A DNA stretch of 64,000 nucleotides from Gordonia asplenii (GTDB lineage: Bacteria; Actinomycetota; Actinomycetes; Mycobacteriales; Mycobacteriaceae): NCBI RefSeq assembly GCF_012933505.1, contig NZ_JABBNB010000031.1, forward strand, positions 1-64,000, read 5' to 3'. Below are positions 25,328-33,522 of this stretch, piece by piece. Each line of letters opens with the position of its first letter. Position 1 is the first letter of the stretch. Both the position numbers and the translations under genes were made by a program. The notes beneath the pieces are model-generated. The model saw nothing but the letters and a program-made list of their open reading frames with translations. It made no database searches and had not been told where the DNA came from.

Positions 25328-25387
25328 TGATATCGGCGTCCTTCCAGGGCGTGTGCACAGCCCCACGGGAGAATCTACCGTGTAGGA

Positions 25388-26989
25388 ATGGTTCAACTCG
25401 ACGACGACGCCATCGAGGTACGGCGCCTGATCGAAGTTCTCGCCGGACAACTGCAGGGCGGTGACAGTCAGTGGCAGGTGACGCTCGCCCAGGCACGGGC
25501 CGTCGCCGACGGTATGTCGCAGTCGCGGTCGAAGGTGGATGCGCAACTGCGCGTGGCGAATATCGATCATGTGCTGAGCCTGAATTCGGGTGACGTGGCG
25601 CAGGCGCTCGCGCATCTGGATCGCTGCGTGGAGTTGATCGCTTCGGTGCGCGACGTCGATGTCGACGAAGCCGATCAACGGCGGCTCAACGAACAGGAAT
25701 GGGGTGTGCGCCTGAACCGATGTCAGGTCCTGCAGGCTATGGATGACATCGATGCCGCGGACGCCGACGTGGTCTTCGCGCTGGAGTTGGCGTCGAAATC
25801 CGACAACGTCGGGCGGAATCGGGCGATGACCCTGTGTTCGGTCGCGGCCATCGCGGCGGAGCGTGAACAGTGGTCGCGCGCACTGACTTTCGCGCGGGAA
25901 GCGGTCGACGAATGCGCCCGGCACGCGCCGGCGTCGTTGGCCGTGGCGTTGCTGAATCTGGCTCAGGCTCATGCCCGGATCGGCGACTATGACGAGGCGA
26001 CGCGGGTTGCTGATCGAGCCGAAGGTGTGATCGGCGATATTCAGGCGCAGGCCAGTCTGGAACACTTGCGCGGGTATATCGCGATGGGCCGCAACGACAC
26101 CGAGCGCGCCGCCGAACTGTTCGCCGAGTATGCGACGACCGCTGCCGCGCACGCGGATCAGCTTGAGCCACATCATCGTTCGGAATCCGCGAAGGCCGTC
26201 GGCTTCGGCTTGCACGCCCACGACGATGTGGCGGGCGCTCGCACGCACTATCTGTCGGTCGTCGACGAGGCGCGCAGCGACGCGTCGCCGATGACCCTGG
26301 TCGCCGCGCTGGTGCAGGCCTCGGGGGCGACGCAGGACTGTGCGCTGGGCGCCGCGGACACGTCCGAAGCCGGGCAGTTGCACGCGCAGGCCGGTGAATT
26401 GATCTGCGAGGCAGCAGAACTCGCGCTCGGTGCGCAACGATTCTCGTTGGCCGCGGTCTGCGACGTGACGCACGTGCGCTACATCGATCAGTTCCATCGA
26501 GAGGTCACCGCGGCGAATCAGCAGGTGCTCCGGAGGGCCCTGGCGAAGGTCCTCGCCGCTGCCGTGTACTTGCATCACGTGGGTTTCGCCTCGTCCCGTC
26601 ACGCAGAGCGCAGGCATTTCGCGGCGCAGCGCAGCGCCGAGGCCTTCGCCCTTGCATTCGCGTTGGCATTTCGCCTCGGCGCATCCGATGTAGTGGCACA
26701 ACTCGTCGAATTACGCTGTGCGGCTGCCTTTTTCGCTGCGTCGCCGCTGGCCCGCGGGGTGACTGCACCCACCGCGGGACAGCCTGATGAGGCGTCGTCG
26801 GCAAACATCGCCGACCTGATGGTGGGCGATGCGTCGACGCCGCTCGTCGACGACGGCGCAGCGCTGGTGGTGACCGCGCCGCCCCCACTGCTGTTGACCG
26901 CGGACACCGTCGTGCTCGGCGACGCCTTCGACGTCGCCGAGCAGCGGTTCGGATTGTCCGAGGACCGCGATCCCGTCAGTACCTGGTGA
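25388..26989 (+). CDS. TPR-like helical repeat protein
   Basis: 533 residues, almost wholly alpha-helical. Degenerate tetratricopeptide-like repeats are visible in the first 350 residues: DVAQALAHLDRCVELI, DIDAADADVVFALELA, EQWSRALTFAREAVDECA and the best one, ALLNLAQAHARIGDYDEATR. The last ~70 residues are low-complexity, alanine- and proline-containing, and may be a tail. TPR proteins act as scaffolds, and with a CHAT-domain protein nearby (27634-28851) a TPR/CHAT sensing module is plausible. Cytosolic; no enzymatic motif is seen. Confidence 0.6.
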   Translation: MVQLDDDAIEVRRLIEVLAGQLQGGDSQWQVTLAQARAVADGMSQSRSKVDAQLRVANIDHVLSLNSGDVAQALAHLDRCVELIASVRDVDVDEADQRRLNEQEWGVRLNRCQVLQAMDDIDAADADVVFALELASKSDNVGRNRAMTLCSVAAIAAEREQWSRALTFAREAVDECARHAPASLAVALLNLAQAHARIGDYDEATRVADRAEGVIGDIQAQASLEHLRGYIAMGRNDTERAAELFAEYATTAAAHADQLEPHHRSESAKAVGFGLHAHDDVAGARTHYLSVVDEARSDASPMTLVAALVQASGATQDCALGAADTSEAGQLHAQAGELICEAAELALGAQRFSLAAVCDVTHVRYIDQFHREVTAANQQVLRRALAKVLAAAVYLHHVGFASSRHAERRHFAAQRSAEAFALAFALAFRLGASDVVAQLVELRCAAAFFAASPLARGVTAPTAGQPDEASSANIADLMVGDASTPLVDDGAALVVTAPPPLLLTADTVVLGDAFDVAEQRFGLSEDRDPVSTW

Positions 26990-27025
26990 CCGGCCGACGG
27001 GTCGTCGGAGACACGGGAAGACGAA

Positions 27026-27514
27026 CTACGGGCAGGTCACCTTGATTTCGAAGGACTTCTTCGACGGGGACGTCGGGTTGGACATGTCGATGCCCGTCAC
27101 GTTGCCCGAAATCGTGTAGCTCTTGCCGTCCTTGGTGGCTGTGGCGTCGCCGCCGGGAACACCCCTGACCCAGCCGAGTGCCTGGCCGTTGGTGGCGCCG
27201 AGACCGACCGATTGCACTTGCGGGTTGTCGCCCGTGGTCAGCACGGCTCCGACGCCGGCAGTGCCGCCCGCGGTGGAGTCGCCGATGGCGATGGTCACCT
27301 TGCCCGCGGCTTCGTTGCAGACGACCGTCTTCGAATTCATCTCCAGTGGTTTGCCGTCGATGGTTACGCTGGCCTGGCCGTTGGTGGTCATCGCATTCCC
27401 GTTGGTGCTGACCGTGGTGGTGTCGCTGCTCGACGAGTTGTCCGAGCACGCGCCCACTGCGCCGATGAGGCCGATCGCGCCGACGCTTGCGACGAGGATC
27501 TGGATCTTACGCAT
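27026..27514 (-). CDS. LpqH-type (19-kDa antigen family) lipoprotein
   Basis: 162 residues. A lipoprotein signal peptide is clear: basic MRKIQ, hydrophobic core, and lipobox IGAVGAC with the modified Cys at about residue 22. After a serine/threonine-rich linker comes the LpqH-like domain, with SVTIDGKPLEM, VVCNEAAGKVTIAIGD and the final KKSFEIKVTCP, whose two cysteines probably form a disulfide. The family occurs in mycolic-acid bacteria and is exported to the cell envelope. I start at the ATG at 27514, preceded by CAGGAG, rather than the longer frame. It lies between the TPR and CHAT genes. Confidence 0.85.
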   Translation of the reverse strand: MRKIQILVASVGAIGLIGAVGACSDNSSSSDTTTVSTNGNAMTTNGQASVTIDGKPLEMNSKTVVCNEAAGKVTIAIGDSTAGGTAGVGAVLTTGDNPQVQSVGLGATNGQALGWVRGVPGGDATATKDGKSYTISGNVTGIDMSNPTSPSKKSFEIKVTCP

Positions 27515-27633
27515 GACTACTCCTGAATCTCGGTTTTCTTTCGGTGATGCCGCCATGCCGGCGTGCTGGAAGTAAACGTAATCTCCGCCGCCTGCCTACC
27601 GATCACAGATCCTTGTTTTGGACTTGTGCAGAT

Positions 27634-28851
27634 CTACGGCTGGGCAACGAGCGCGGTGGTGGTCAGTGCTGCCCAGAGCAGCGGCGAATCGCCGGGATGC
27701 CCCGACGCGTACCAGCGCGCTCGACGATCGCGCTGCCACTGCCCGAGTGCGCGTATCGGATCGTCGACGCGATGGGCGGCGTCGACGGCGAGGATCAACT
27801 CCTCGAGTGGATGGCGGTCGTCGAGGTCGCCGGCGCGGGCGATGGCCCGGTTGGTCGGGACCGACCAACGCGTGGCGGTGACGAGTTCGGCGCCGGCGCA
27901 CAGCGCGGCCATCGACAGCCCCATCCCGTCGGGGTGGGCGAGGTCGGCGCCGGAGTTGCAACCGATGAGAGCGGCGCGCGGTGGCAGCCGGTAGTCGCCG
28001 GTGAGCAAGTCGTACGCACTCAGCGGCCGGTGCCCGCCATGCTCGTCGACGCAGCACAGGTGCATCGAGGCGTTGACGGCGTCGTCGTCGGGCGCCGACG
28101 CCGCGCTGACGTGCCCGACATAGAGCAGCCTGCCCGCGCCGATCATATTGAGTCGCAACCATTCTCGATCGACGTCGGTGCGCCGGACGAGGTCGGGGTA
28201 GGAGGTGACGGGCGGCCGCAACGTCGCATCGCCGGTGAGCAGGGCGGCCAGCGGTGAATCGTCGGTGGGACGCCCGAGGACGGAACCGAGCGCCGACGAC
28301 GCTGATTGCCCGGGGATGCGCGGGTCGACGACGGCGACGAGCGGGCCGTCGACGACGCCCGGGGCCTCGGAATGCCTGGCCGCCACCGTGGCAGGTGCCG
28401 AGCACACGATGTCGGCGAGATCGTCGAGGTCGACGCCGTCGGGTGCGTCGACGGTGGCGGCGTCGACCTTCAGCAACTCCCACGGGACGCGTGTCAGCGA
28501 CGGGCTCGGTTGAATCCGCAGCAGCGGGCGAGTCGGTGCGCCACGCAGTGTCTGCACCAATTCGATTGGTACCAGCGCGATTCCGAGCTCACGGGCGAAG
28601 GCGGCGGTCGACGACGGCGCTGCGAACGCACCGCGCTGCAGGGCACGGTCGACGCCGTCGGCGATCGACTCACCGGGCAATGGATCGGGAACCGCGTCGG
28701 CCAGCGCAGCACGAACCGCGGCCACGACGTCGGCGTCGATGTGCGCGACGCCGGCGAAGTCGGCGGGACCGTCGGGTTCGACCCAGCGCCACGTCACATA
28801 GCCGTCACCGGCTTCGGCGTATTTGACCAGCAGAGTCGGGGTGTCGGGCAT
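27634..28851 (-). CDS. CHAT-domain (caspase-like) protein
   Basis: 405 residues. The C-terminal half fits a CHAT peptidase domain: a central strand RLLYVGHVSAAS carrying the candidate catalytic His, and AALIGCNSGADLAHPDGMGL carrying the candidate Cys, followed by the family's AALCAGAELVTATRWSVPT. Upstream, the LLRIQPSPSLTRVPWELL segment is also typical of CHAT proteins. Residues 1-120 are a separate N-terminal region without a recognised domain. Known CHAT proteins cleave partner proteins in response to a sensor, often a TPR protein. Here the TPR-like gene at 25388 is the obvious candidate, although a lipoprotein gene intervenes. Confidence 0.75.
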   Translation of the reverse strand: MPDTPTLLVKYAEAGDGYVTWRWVEPDGPADFAGVAHIDADVVAAVRAALADAVPDPLPGESIADGVDRALQRGAFAAPSSTAAFARELGIALVPIELVQTLRGAPTRPLLRIQPSPSLTRVPWELLKVDAATVDAPDGVDLDDLADIVCSAPATVAARHSEAPGVVDGPLVAVVDPRIPGQSASSALGSVLGRPTDDSPLAALLTGDATLRPPVTSYPDLVRRTDVDREWLRLNMIGAGRLLYVGHVSAASAPDDDAVNASMHLCCVDEHGGHRPLSAYDLLTGDYRLPPRAALIGCNSGADLAHPDGMGLSMAALCAGAELVTATRWSVPTNRAIARAGDLDDRHPLEELILAVDAAHRVDDPIRALGQWQRDRRARWYASGHPGDSPLLWAALTTTALVAQP

Positions 28852-28933
28852 GTGAGTCAGTGTGCCAGGGTGGGGGTACTCCGCGAAGGTTCGTTCCCCA
28901 GTTGGGGTCTTCGGTTCGCCGACCCCTCGTTAC

Positions 28934-29062
28934 ACCGAAGCTCGTTCCTCGCTTCGGCACTCGGGGAGCGGCTGGGACCGAAGCTCGTTCCTCGCTTCGG
29001 CACTCGGGGAGCGGCTGGGACCGAAGCTCGTTCCTCGCTTCGGCACTCGGGGAGCGGCTGGG
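28934..29062. repeat. Three perfect 43-bp tandem repeats
   Basis: Units at 28934-28976, 28977-29019 and 29020-29062 are identical by eye. Each holds a CCGAAGC/GCTTCGG stem with a 9-base loop, then CACTCGGGGAGCGG. A diverged relative lies at about 22850-22880, so it is probably a genome-wide repeat. The array sits between the 3' end of mbtA and the start of the CHAT gene, where the stems might act as terminators. Confidence 0.9.
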
Positions 29063-29081
29063 CTCGCGGAGTTGCCGGCCC

Positions 29082-30716
29082 TCATCCCTCCAGTTCGGTT
29101 CGCAACGCCACCTTGTCTATCTTGCCGACGGCGGTGACGGGCAGTTGCGACTTGATGACGACGGTGTCAGGCAGCTTGAACGACGCTAAGCCGTGGTCGG
29201 TCAGGAATGCGCGCAGCGTCGGCAGTGTGAGGCCGGCCGATCGACCGCGCGGCACCACGATTGCGCAGATCTTCTCGCCGAGCACCTCGTCGGACAGACC
29301 GATGACCGCCACCTGGCTGATTTCGGGATGCATCAAGAGCGTCTCTTCGATGTCGTCGGCGGCCACGTTCTCGCCGGCGCGCACGATGGTGGCCTTGATC
29401 CGTCCGGTGACGACGAGATGACCGGACGGCAGTCGCCGCACTTGGTCGCCGGAGCGATAGAAGCCGTCCTCGGTGAACGAGCGGGCGTTGTGCTCGTCGG
29501 CGCGGTAATACCCGCGGATCGTGTACGGCCCACGCACCAGCAGTTCACCGTCGGTGCCGTCGGGCACCTCGTTGTCGTCGGCGTCGACGATGCGCAGTTC
29601 GTCGTGCTCCGACATCGGGCGACCTTGTGCGGTATGCACCGTCGCGCGCGGATCGTCCAACCGGGTGTAACAGATGAGCCCCTCGGCCATGCCGAAGACC
29701 TGTTGTACGACGTCGCCGAACGCGGCATCGCACGCCTGCGCGTCGGTGCGGGAAATCTTCGCTCCGCCGACCTGAAGCAGTCGCAGTGAGCTGAGGTCGG
29801 CCGGCTCCCACTCGCTTGCGACGGCCCACAATTGGGCCAAGGCGGGGACCAGTGAGGTCACCGTGATCCGATAACGCTCGATGAGTTCGAAGGTCGCGTC
29901 CGGGCTCGGAACGTCGGTGAACACCGTATGCCCGCCCACCGACAACATCCCGAACAGGCCCGGGCAGCACAGCGGAAAGTTGTGCGCACCTGGCAGAGCG
30001 ACGAGATACGTATCCGCACTTGACAATTCAGCGATCGATGCCGATCGTCTGGCGTTGAACGCGTAGTCGTTATGGGTGCGCGCAATCAGTTTCGGCAAAC
30101 CGGTTGTGCCACCGGACACCAGGAACAGTGCGGGCAGGTCCGGGTCCGCGGCGTCGGGCAGCGATATCGTCGTTGGATCGGCATCGGGTAGGGCCGCGAA
30201 TTCGCCTGCGTCGCCGTCGATGAAGACCCGCTCGACAGTCGGCACCTGCGTACGCAGGTCGGCGGCGAGTGCCCGGTAGTCGAATCCGCGTCGACCGTCC
30301 TCGCCGATGTAGGCGACCGCTCCCGACCGATCTGCCAGATGTGCGATCTCGGAGATCCGGTGAGCAGGCAGCGTCATCACCGGTACGACGCCGATTCGCA
30401 GCAACGCCAGGAGGGTGATGGCGAACGCGGCGGAGTTGTTGAGCTGCAGGATGATTCGCTGGCCGGGCTGAAGTCCGGCGTGGACGAAACCTGCGGCGCG
30501 GCGGTCGACCGCGGCCTGGTACTCGGCGTAGCTGAGGGTACCGTGTCCATCGATCGACGCGTCGGTGACCGCCGGTGCATCCGGGGACTGTTCGACGGCG
30601 CGGCGCAGTAGATCCCACAGCGGCCGATCGTCGAACACGCCCACCTCGCGGTAGCGTCGCGCTGCATGATCGGGGTGCGGGCGGAAGCCGGTAGTGAGGT
30701 CGGTGATGGCGTTCAC
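29082..30716 (-). CDS. mbtA: Salicylate-AMP ligase (MbtA-like)
   Basis: Activates the aryl acid and loads it on the aryl carrier domain of the MbtB-like NRPS. About 544 residues of the stand-alone DHB/salicylate ligase family. The A3-type loop is LFLVSGGTTGLPKLIARTHN. The pocket segment AHNFPLCCPG has Cys where DHB-specific EntE/DhbE have Ser, which favours salicylate as in MbtA and YbtE. The C-terminal part has RSGDQVRRLPSGHLVVTGR and the catalytic Lys in VTAVGKIDKVAL. I start at the GTG at 30716; a TTG at 30734 is possible. It is divergent from mbtI across two iron boxes. Confidence 0.9.
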   Translation of the reverse strand: MNAITDLTTGFRPHPDHAARRYREVGVFDDRPLWDLLRRAVEQSPDAPAVTDASIDGHGTLSYAEYQAAVDRRAAGFVHAGLQPGQRIILQLNNSAAFAITLLALLRIGVVPVMTLPAHRISEIAHLADRSGAVAYIGEDGRRGFDYRALAADLRTQVPTVERVFIDGDAGEFAALPDADPTTISLPDAADPDLPALFLVSGGTTGLPKLIARTHNDYAFNARRSASIAELSSADTYLVALPGAHNFPLCCPGLFGMLSVGGHTVFTDVPSPDATFELIERYRITVTSLVPALAQLWAVASEWEPADLSSLRLLQVGGAKISRTDAQACDAAFGDVVQQVFGMAEGLICYTRLDDPRATVHTAQGRPMSEHDELRIVDADDNEVPDGTDGELLVRGPYTIRGYYRADEHNARSFTEDGFYRSGDQVRRLPSGHLVVTGRIKATIVRAGENVAADDIEETLLMHPEISQVAVIGLSDEVLGEKICAIVVPRGRSAGLTLPTLRAFLTDHGLASFKLPDTVVIKSQLPVTAVGKIDKVALRTELEG

Positions 30717-30738
30717 GGCGCCATTAGACCACAAACTG

Positions 30739-30757
30739 TTAGGTTAGCCTTAACTGG
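30739..30757. promoter_or_regulatory. Iron box (IdeR/DtxR-like), mbtA side
   Basis: TTAGGTTAGCCTTAACTGG matches TWAGGTWAGSCTWACCTWA at 16 of 19 positions by my count. It lies 23 bases upstream of the mbtA GTG. An iron-loaded IdeR-type repressor bound here would block mbtA transcription. Confidence 0.8.
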
Positions 30758-30782
30758 GGTCCTGGGTGTGACTTCTGCGAAA

Positions 30783-30801
30783 GATAGTTTAGGCTGACCT
30801 A
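30783..30801. promoter_or_regulatory. Iron box (IdeR/DtxR-like), mbtI side
   Basis: ATAGTTTAGGCTGACCTAA matches the IdeR consensus at 16 of 19 positions. It lies 44 bases before mbtI and 44 bp from the mbtA-side box, giving each of the divergent promoters its own operator. Confidence 0.82.
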
Positions 30802-30844
30802 ACGAGCCGGGCTCTCGGAACTACGCAAAAAGGAAGCAGATCCC

Positions 30845-32188
30845 ATGTCGCTTACCACCGACCAAGAAGATCTCGACCATCCAGAGATTGAGATCCTCGA
30901 CAGCGAGCACGCTGCCCGCATCTGTTCTGCCTGGGCGAACGAGGCGGGATTCGCCGACTACGTCGTCTACGAGCGGGGCGGTCGCTGGGTGTTCGCGGCG
31001 GGCGCGCAAGTTCGCATCGTGCTGACCAAGGATGCGATCACGGTGACCCGTGGCGGGGATCAGTCGACGCGAGAGTGGACGGGCGATCCCTCCATCGCAT
31101 TGGCTCGAGCTCTCGACGGCCTCGACCTTCCGCTGTGGCAGGTGTACGGCTGGGTGGGATTCGACTTCTGCGCACCTCGACACGATCTCTCCGCTCGCGT
31201 CCCCGACGACGCTGTGCTGGCGCACCTCATCATCCCCGACGTCGAGGTATTCATCGACCAGACCGGCATTGACACCTCCGAACTCGACGACGACAGTGCG
31301 CGGCGACTCAACGAGATCGCCTCGCGCGCGCCGCAAGTGCGCGAATCGTCGCCGATCGACGTCTCGGCCGACGTCGACGACTACCGGGGCCGGGTCGCCG
31401 CGGCGGTCGCTGAGATCCAGCGGGGCGACTATCAGAAGGTCATCATGTCGCGGCGCGTCGACGTCCCCTTCGACATCGACATGCCCGCGACCTACGCGCG
31501 TGGACGGGCGGGCAACAGCCCCGCACGGTCGTTCCTACTGTCGCTCGGATCGCTGAAGGCGGCCGGCTTCAGTCCGGAGCTCGTCGTCGCGGTCGACGCT
31601 GGAACGGTGGTCACCGAACCGCTCGCAGGTACCAGAGCGTTCGGTCGATCGGCGCAGGAGGACTCGTCGGCCCGCGCCGAATTGCTGGCCGACTCGAAGG
31701 AGATCGCCGAGCACGCCATGTCGGTACGTGCCTGCTTCGACGAAATCGAATCGATCGCCACCGAATCATCCACGGCCGTCAGCGAATTCATGGTCGTCCG
31801 GGAGCGCGGCAGCGTGCAGCATCTCGCGTCGACCGTGCAGGGCGCGCTGGCAGCGGATGCCGGTCCATGGAACGCGTTGTCAGTGCTGTTCCCGTCGATC
31901 ACGGCGTCGGGCATTCCCAAACGTGAAGCCATTGAAGCGATCTACCGCCTGGAACCGCATCGCCGCGGGCTGTATTCGGGTGCGGTGCTGACGGCGTCGT
32001 CGGGTGGAGACCTAGAAGCGACGCTCGCCCTGCGTACCGCGTACTCCGATGACGGTCAGGCGTGGCTGTGCGCCGGAGCGGGGGTCGTCGCGCAGTCCAC
32101 GCCGGACCGCGAATTCGAGGAGACGAGCGAAAAGCTCGGCAGCATCGCACCATTCGTGGTGCAGGCGCAGCACGGTGCGCGGTCATGA
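30845..32188 (+). CDS. mbtI: Salicylate synthase (MbtI-like)
   Basis: Converts chorismate through isochorismate to salicylate, the starter of the siderophore. 447 residues of the MST (chorismate-utilising) family. The catalytic region has GDYQKVIMSRRVDV (general-base Lys), VTEPLAGTRAFGRS, LLADSKEIAEHAMSV, and FPSITASGIPKREAIEAI with YRLEPHRRGLYSGAV. The ATG follows AAAGGAAGCAGA. Together with mbtA it shows that the aryl cap is salicylate rather than DHB. It is first in a run of overlapping genes (ATGA to mbtC) ending at 51525. Confidence 0.92.
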   Translation: MSLTTDQEDLDHPEIEILDSEHAARICSAWANEAGFADYVVYERGGRWVFAAGAQVRIVLTKDAITVTRGGDQSTREWTGDPSIALARALDGLDLPLWQVYGWVGFDFCAPRHDLSARVPDDAVLAHLIIPDVEVFIDQTGIDTSELDDDSARRLNEIASRAPQVRESSPIDVSADVDDYRGRVAAAVAEIQRGDYQKVIMSRRVDVPFDIDMPATYARGRAGNSPARSFLLSLGSLKAAGFSPELVVAVDAGTVVTEPLAGTRAFGRSAQEDSSARAELLADSKEIAEHAMSVRACFDEIESIATESSTAVSEFMVVRERGSVQHLASTVQGALAADAGPWNALSVLFPSITASGIPKREAIEAIYRLEPHRRGLYSGAVLTASSGGDLEATLALRTAYSDDGQAWLCAGAGVVAQSTPDREFEETSEKLGSIAPFVVQAQHGARS

Positions 32189-33522
32189 GCGGGTTCGCAT
32201 CCGACGACCCGATCGTCGTCGTCGGCATGGCCGTCGAAGCCCCCGGCGGCATCAACACTCTGGGCGGCTACTGGGCGGCGCTGGCCGAGAGCCGCGACCT
32301 CATCGGCCCGTTCCCGCGTAACCGCGGCTGGGATCTCGACGACCTGTTCTCCCTGCACACCGGCCATGGGTGGGCAGAAGTCGCCGACGCCGGCGGATTT
32401 CTCGACGCCGCAGGCGATTTCGATCCGCTCTTCTTCGGCATTTCGCCGCGGGAAGCCATCGCGATGGACCCTCAGCAGCGCGTGGTGCTGCGGACCGCAT
32501 GGCGTGCGGTGGAGAATGCCGGGATCAACCCGGCCACGCTCGCCGGCGACGATGTCGGCGTCTACATCGGTGGGTCGTTCACCGAGTACGGTCCGCGCGC
32601 CGCCGAAGTCAACGAATACACGGGCTACCGAGCCGCGGGAACTGCCCTGGGCGCACTTGCCGGGCGAATCTCACACTGTCTCAAGCTTTTCGGACCATCG
32701 ATGACCGTCGACACCGCCTGCGCGTCGTCGCTCACCGCACTCGACCTCGCGGTGTCGTCGCTGCGGTCGGGCGAGTCCGACCTCGCGATCGCGGGCGGTG
32801 TCTGTGTGATGGGCTCGCCGGCCGCCTTCTACGAATTCTCCAAGAACAACGCGCTCGCCAGTGGCGGGCAATGCCGTCCGTACTCATCCTTCGCCGACGG
32901 CACGCTGTGGGGTGAAGGAGCGGGAGTACTTCTGCTGCAACGCAAATCGCAGGCCATCGCCGACCGTCGACGCATCTACGGGGAAATTCTGGCCGCGGGT
33001 GTCAACCACAACGGCGGCGGCGCCGGAATTGCGCTACCCAGCGCGCAGGCCCAGGAACGACTGATGAACCGTGTCGTGGCGCGCTCCGGCATCGACGCCG
33101 CCGCGGTGAGCCTCATCGAGGGGCACGGTACCGGTACCGCGGTGGGTGACCCGCTGGAACTGCAGGCGTTGAGCTCCGTCTACGGCGTCGCACGTGCCGG
33201 GGCCACGCCCGCGGTCGTCGGCTCGGTGAAATCGAATCTCGGTCATTCGCAAGCCGCCTCAGGCATGCTCGGACTCATCAAGGTCCTGCTCAGCGGCCTG
33301 CATCGGCAGATCCCGCCGACTCGGCACGCGGAGTCTCCGACGGCTGGAATCGATTGGGACACATCGGGATTGCAGTTGGCAGCCAAACTGACCGACTGGG
33401 CGCCCGAATCGGGGCAGCGGTATGCGGCGGTGTCGTCGTTCGGTGTCGCGGGAACCAACGCTCATGCGATCGTCGCGATCCCCGACGAGCCGGTCACCGT
33501 GGACGCCGGTGGCGCCCGGTGA
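32185..33522 (+). CDS. mbtC: Beta-ketoacyl synthase (MbtC-like)
   Basis: 445 residues, a stand-alone polyketide ketosynthase. Active-site Cys in MTVDTACASSLTALD (about residue 176), catalytic histidines in IEGHGTGTAVGDPLE and GSVKSNLGHSQAASG. It probably condenses an acyl starter with a malonyl-type unit loaded by the neighbouring AT domains, to build the beta-hydroxy acid part of the siderophore. ATGA overlap with mbtI; GTGA overlap with the following AT gene. It lacks AT, KR and ACP, as in MbtC. Confidence 0.92.
   Translation: MSGFASDDPIVVVGMAVEAPGGINTLGGYWAALAESRDLIGPFPRNRGWDLDDLFSLHTGHGWAEVADAGGFLDAAGDFDPLFFGISPREAIAMDPQQRVVLRTAWRAVENAGINPATLAGDDVGVYIGGSFTEYGPRAAEVNEYTGYRAAGTALGALAGRISHCLKLFGPSMTVDTACASSLTALDLAVSSLRSGESDLAIAGGVCVMGSPAAFYEFSKNNALASGGQCRPYSSFADGTLWGEGAGVLLLQRKSQAIADRRRIYGEILAAGVNHNGGGAGIALPSAQAQERLMNRVVARSGIDAAAVSLIEGHGTGTAVGDPLELQALSSVYGVARAGATPAVVGSVKSNLGHSQAASGMLGLIKVLLSGLHRQIPPTRHAESPTAGIDWDTSGLQLAAKLTDWAPESGQRYAAVSSFGVAGTNAHAIVAIPDEPVTVDAGGAR

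Noticed and set aside
23999..26701. 900-residue minus-strand open frame
   Set aside because: Its first ~458 codons run antisense to the TPR-like gene and give arginine-rich, family-free sequence. The plausible start is the GTG at 25327.
28934..29062. Possible CRISPR array
   Set aside because: The three 43-bp units are directly adjacent with no spacers, and no cas genes are present.
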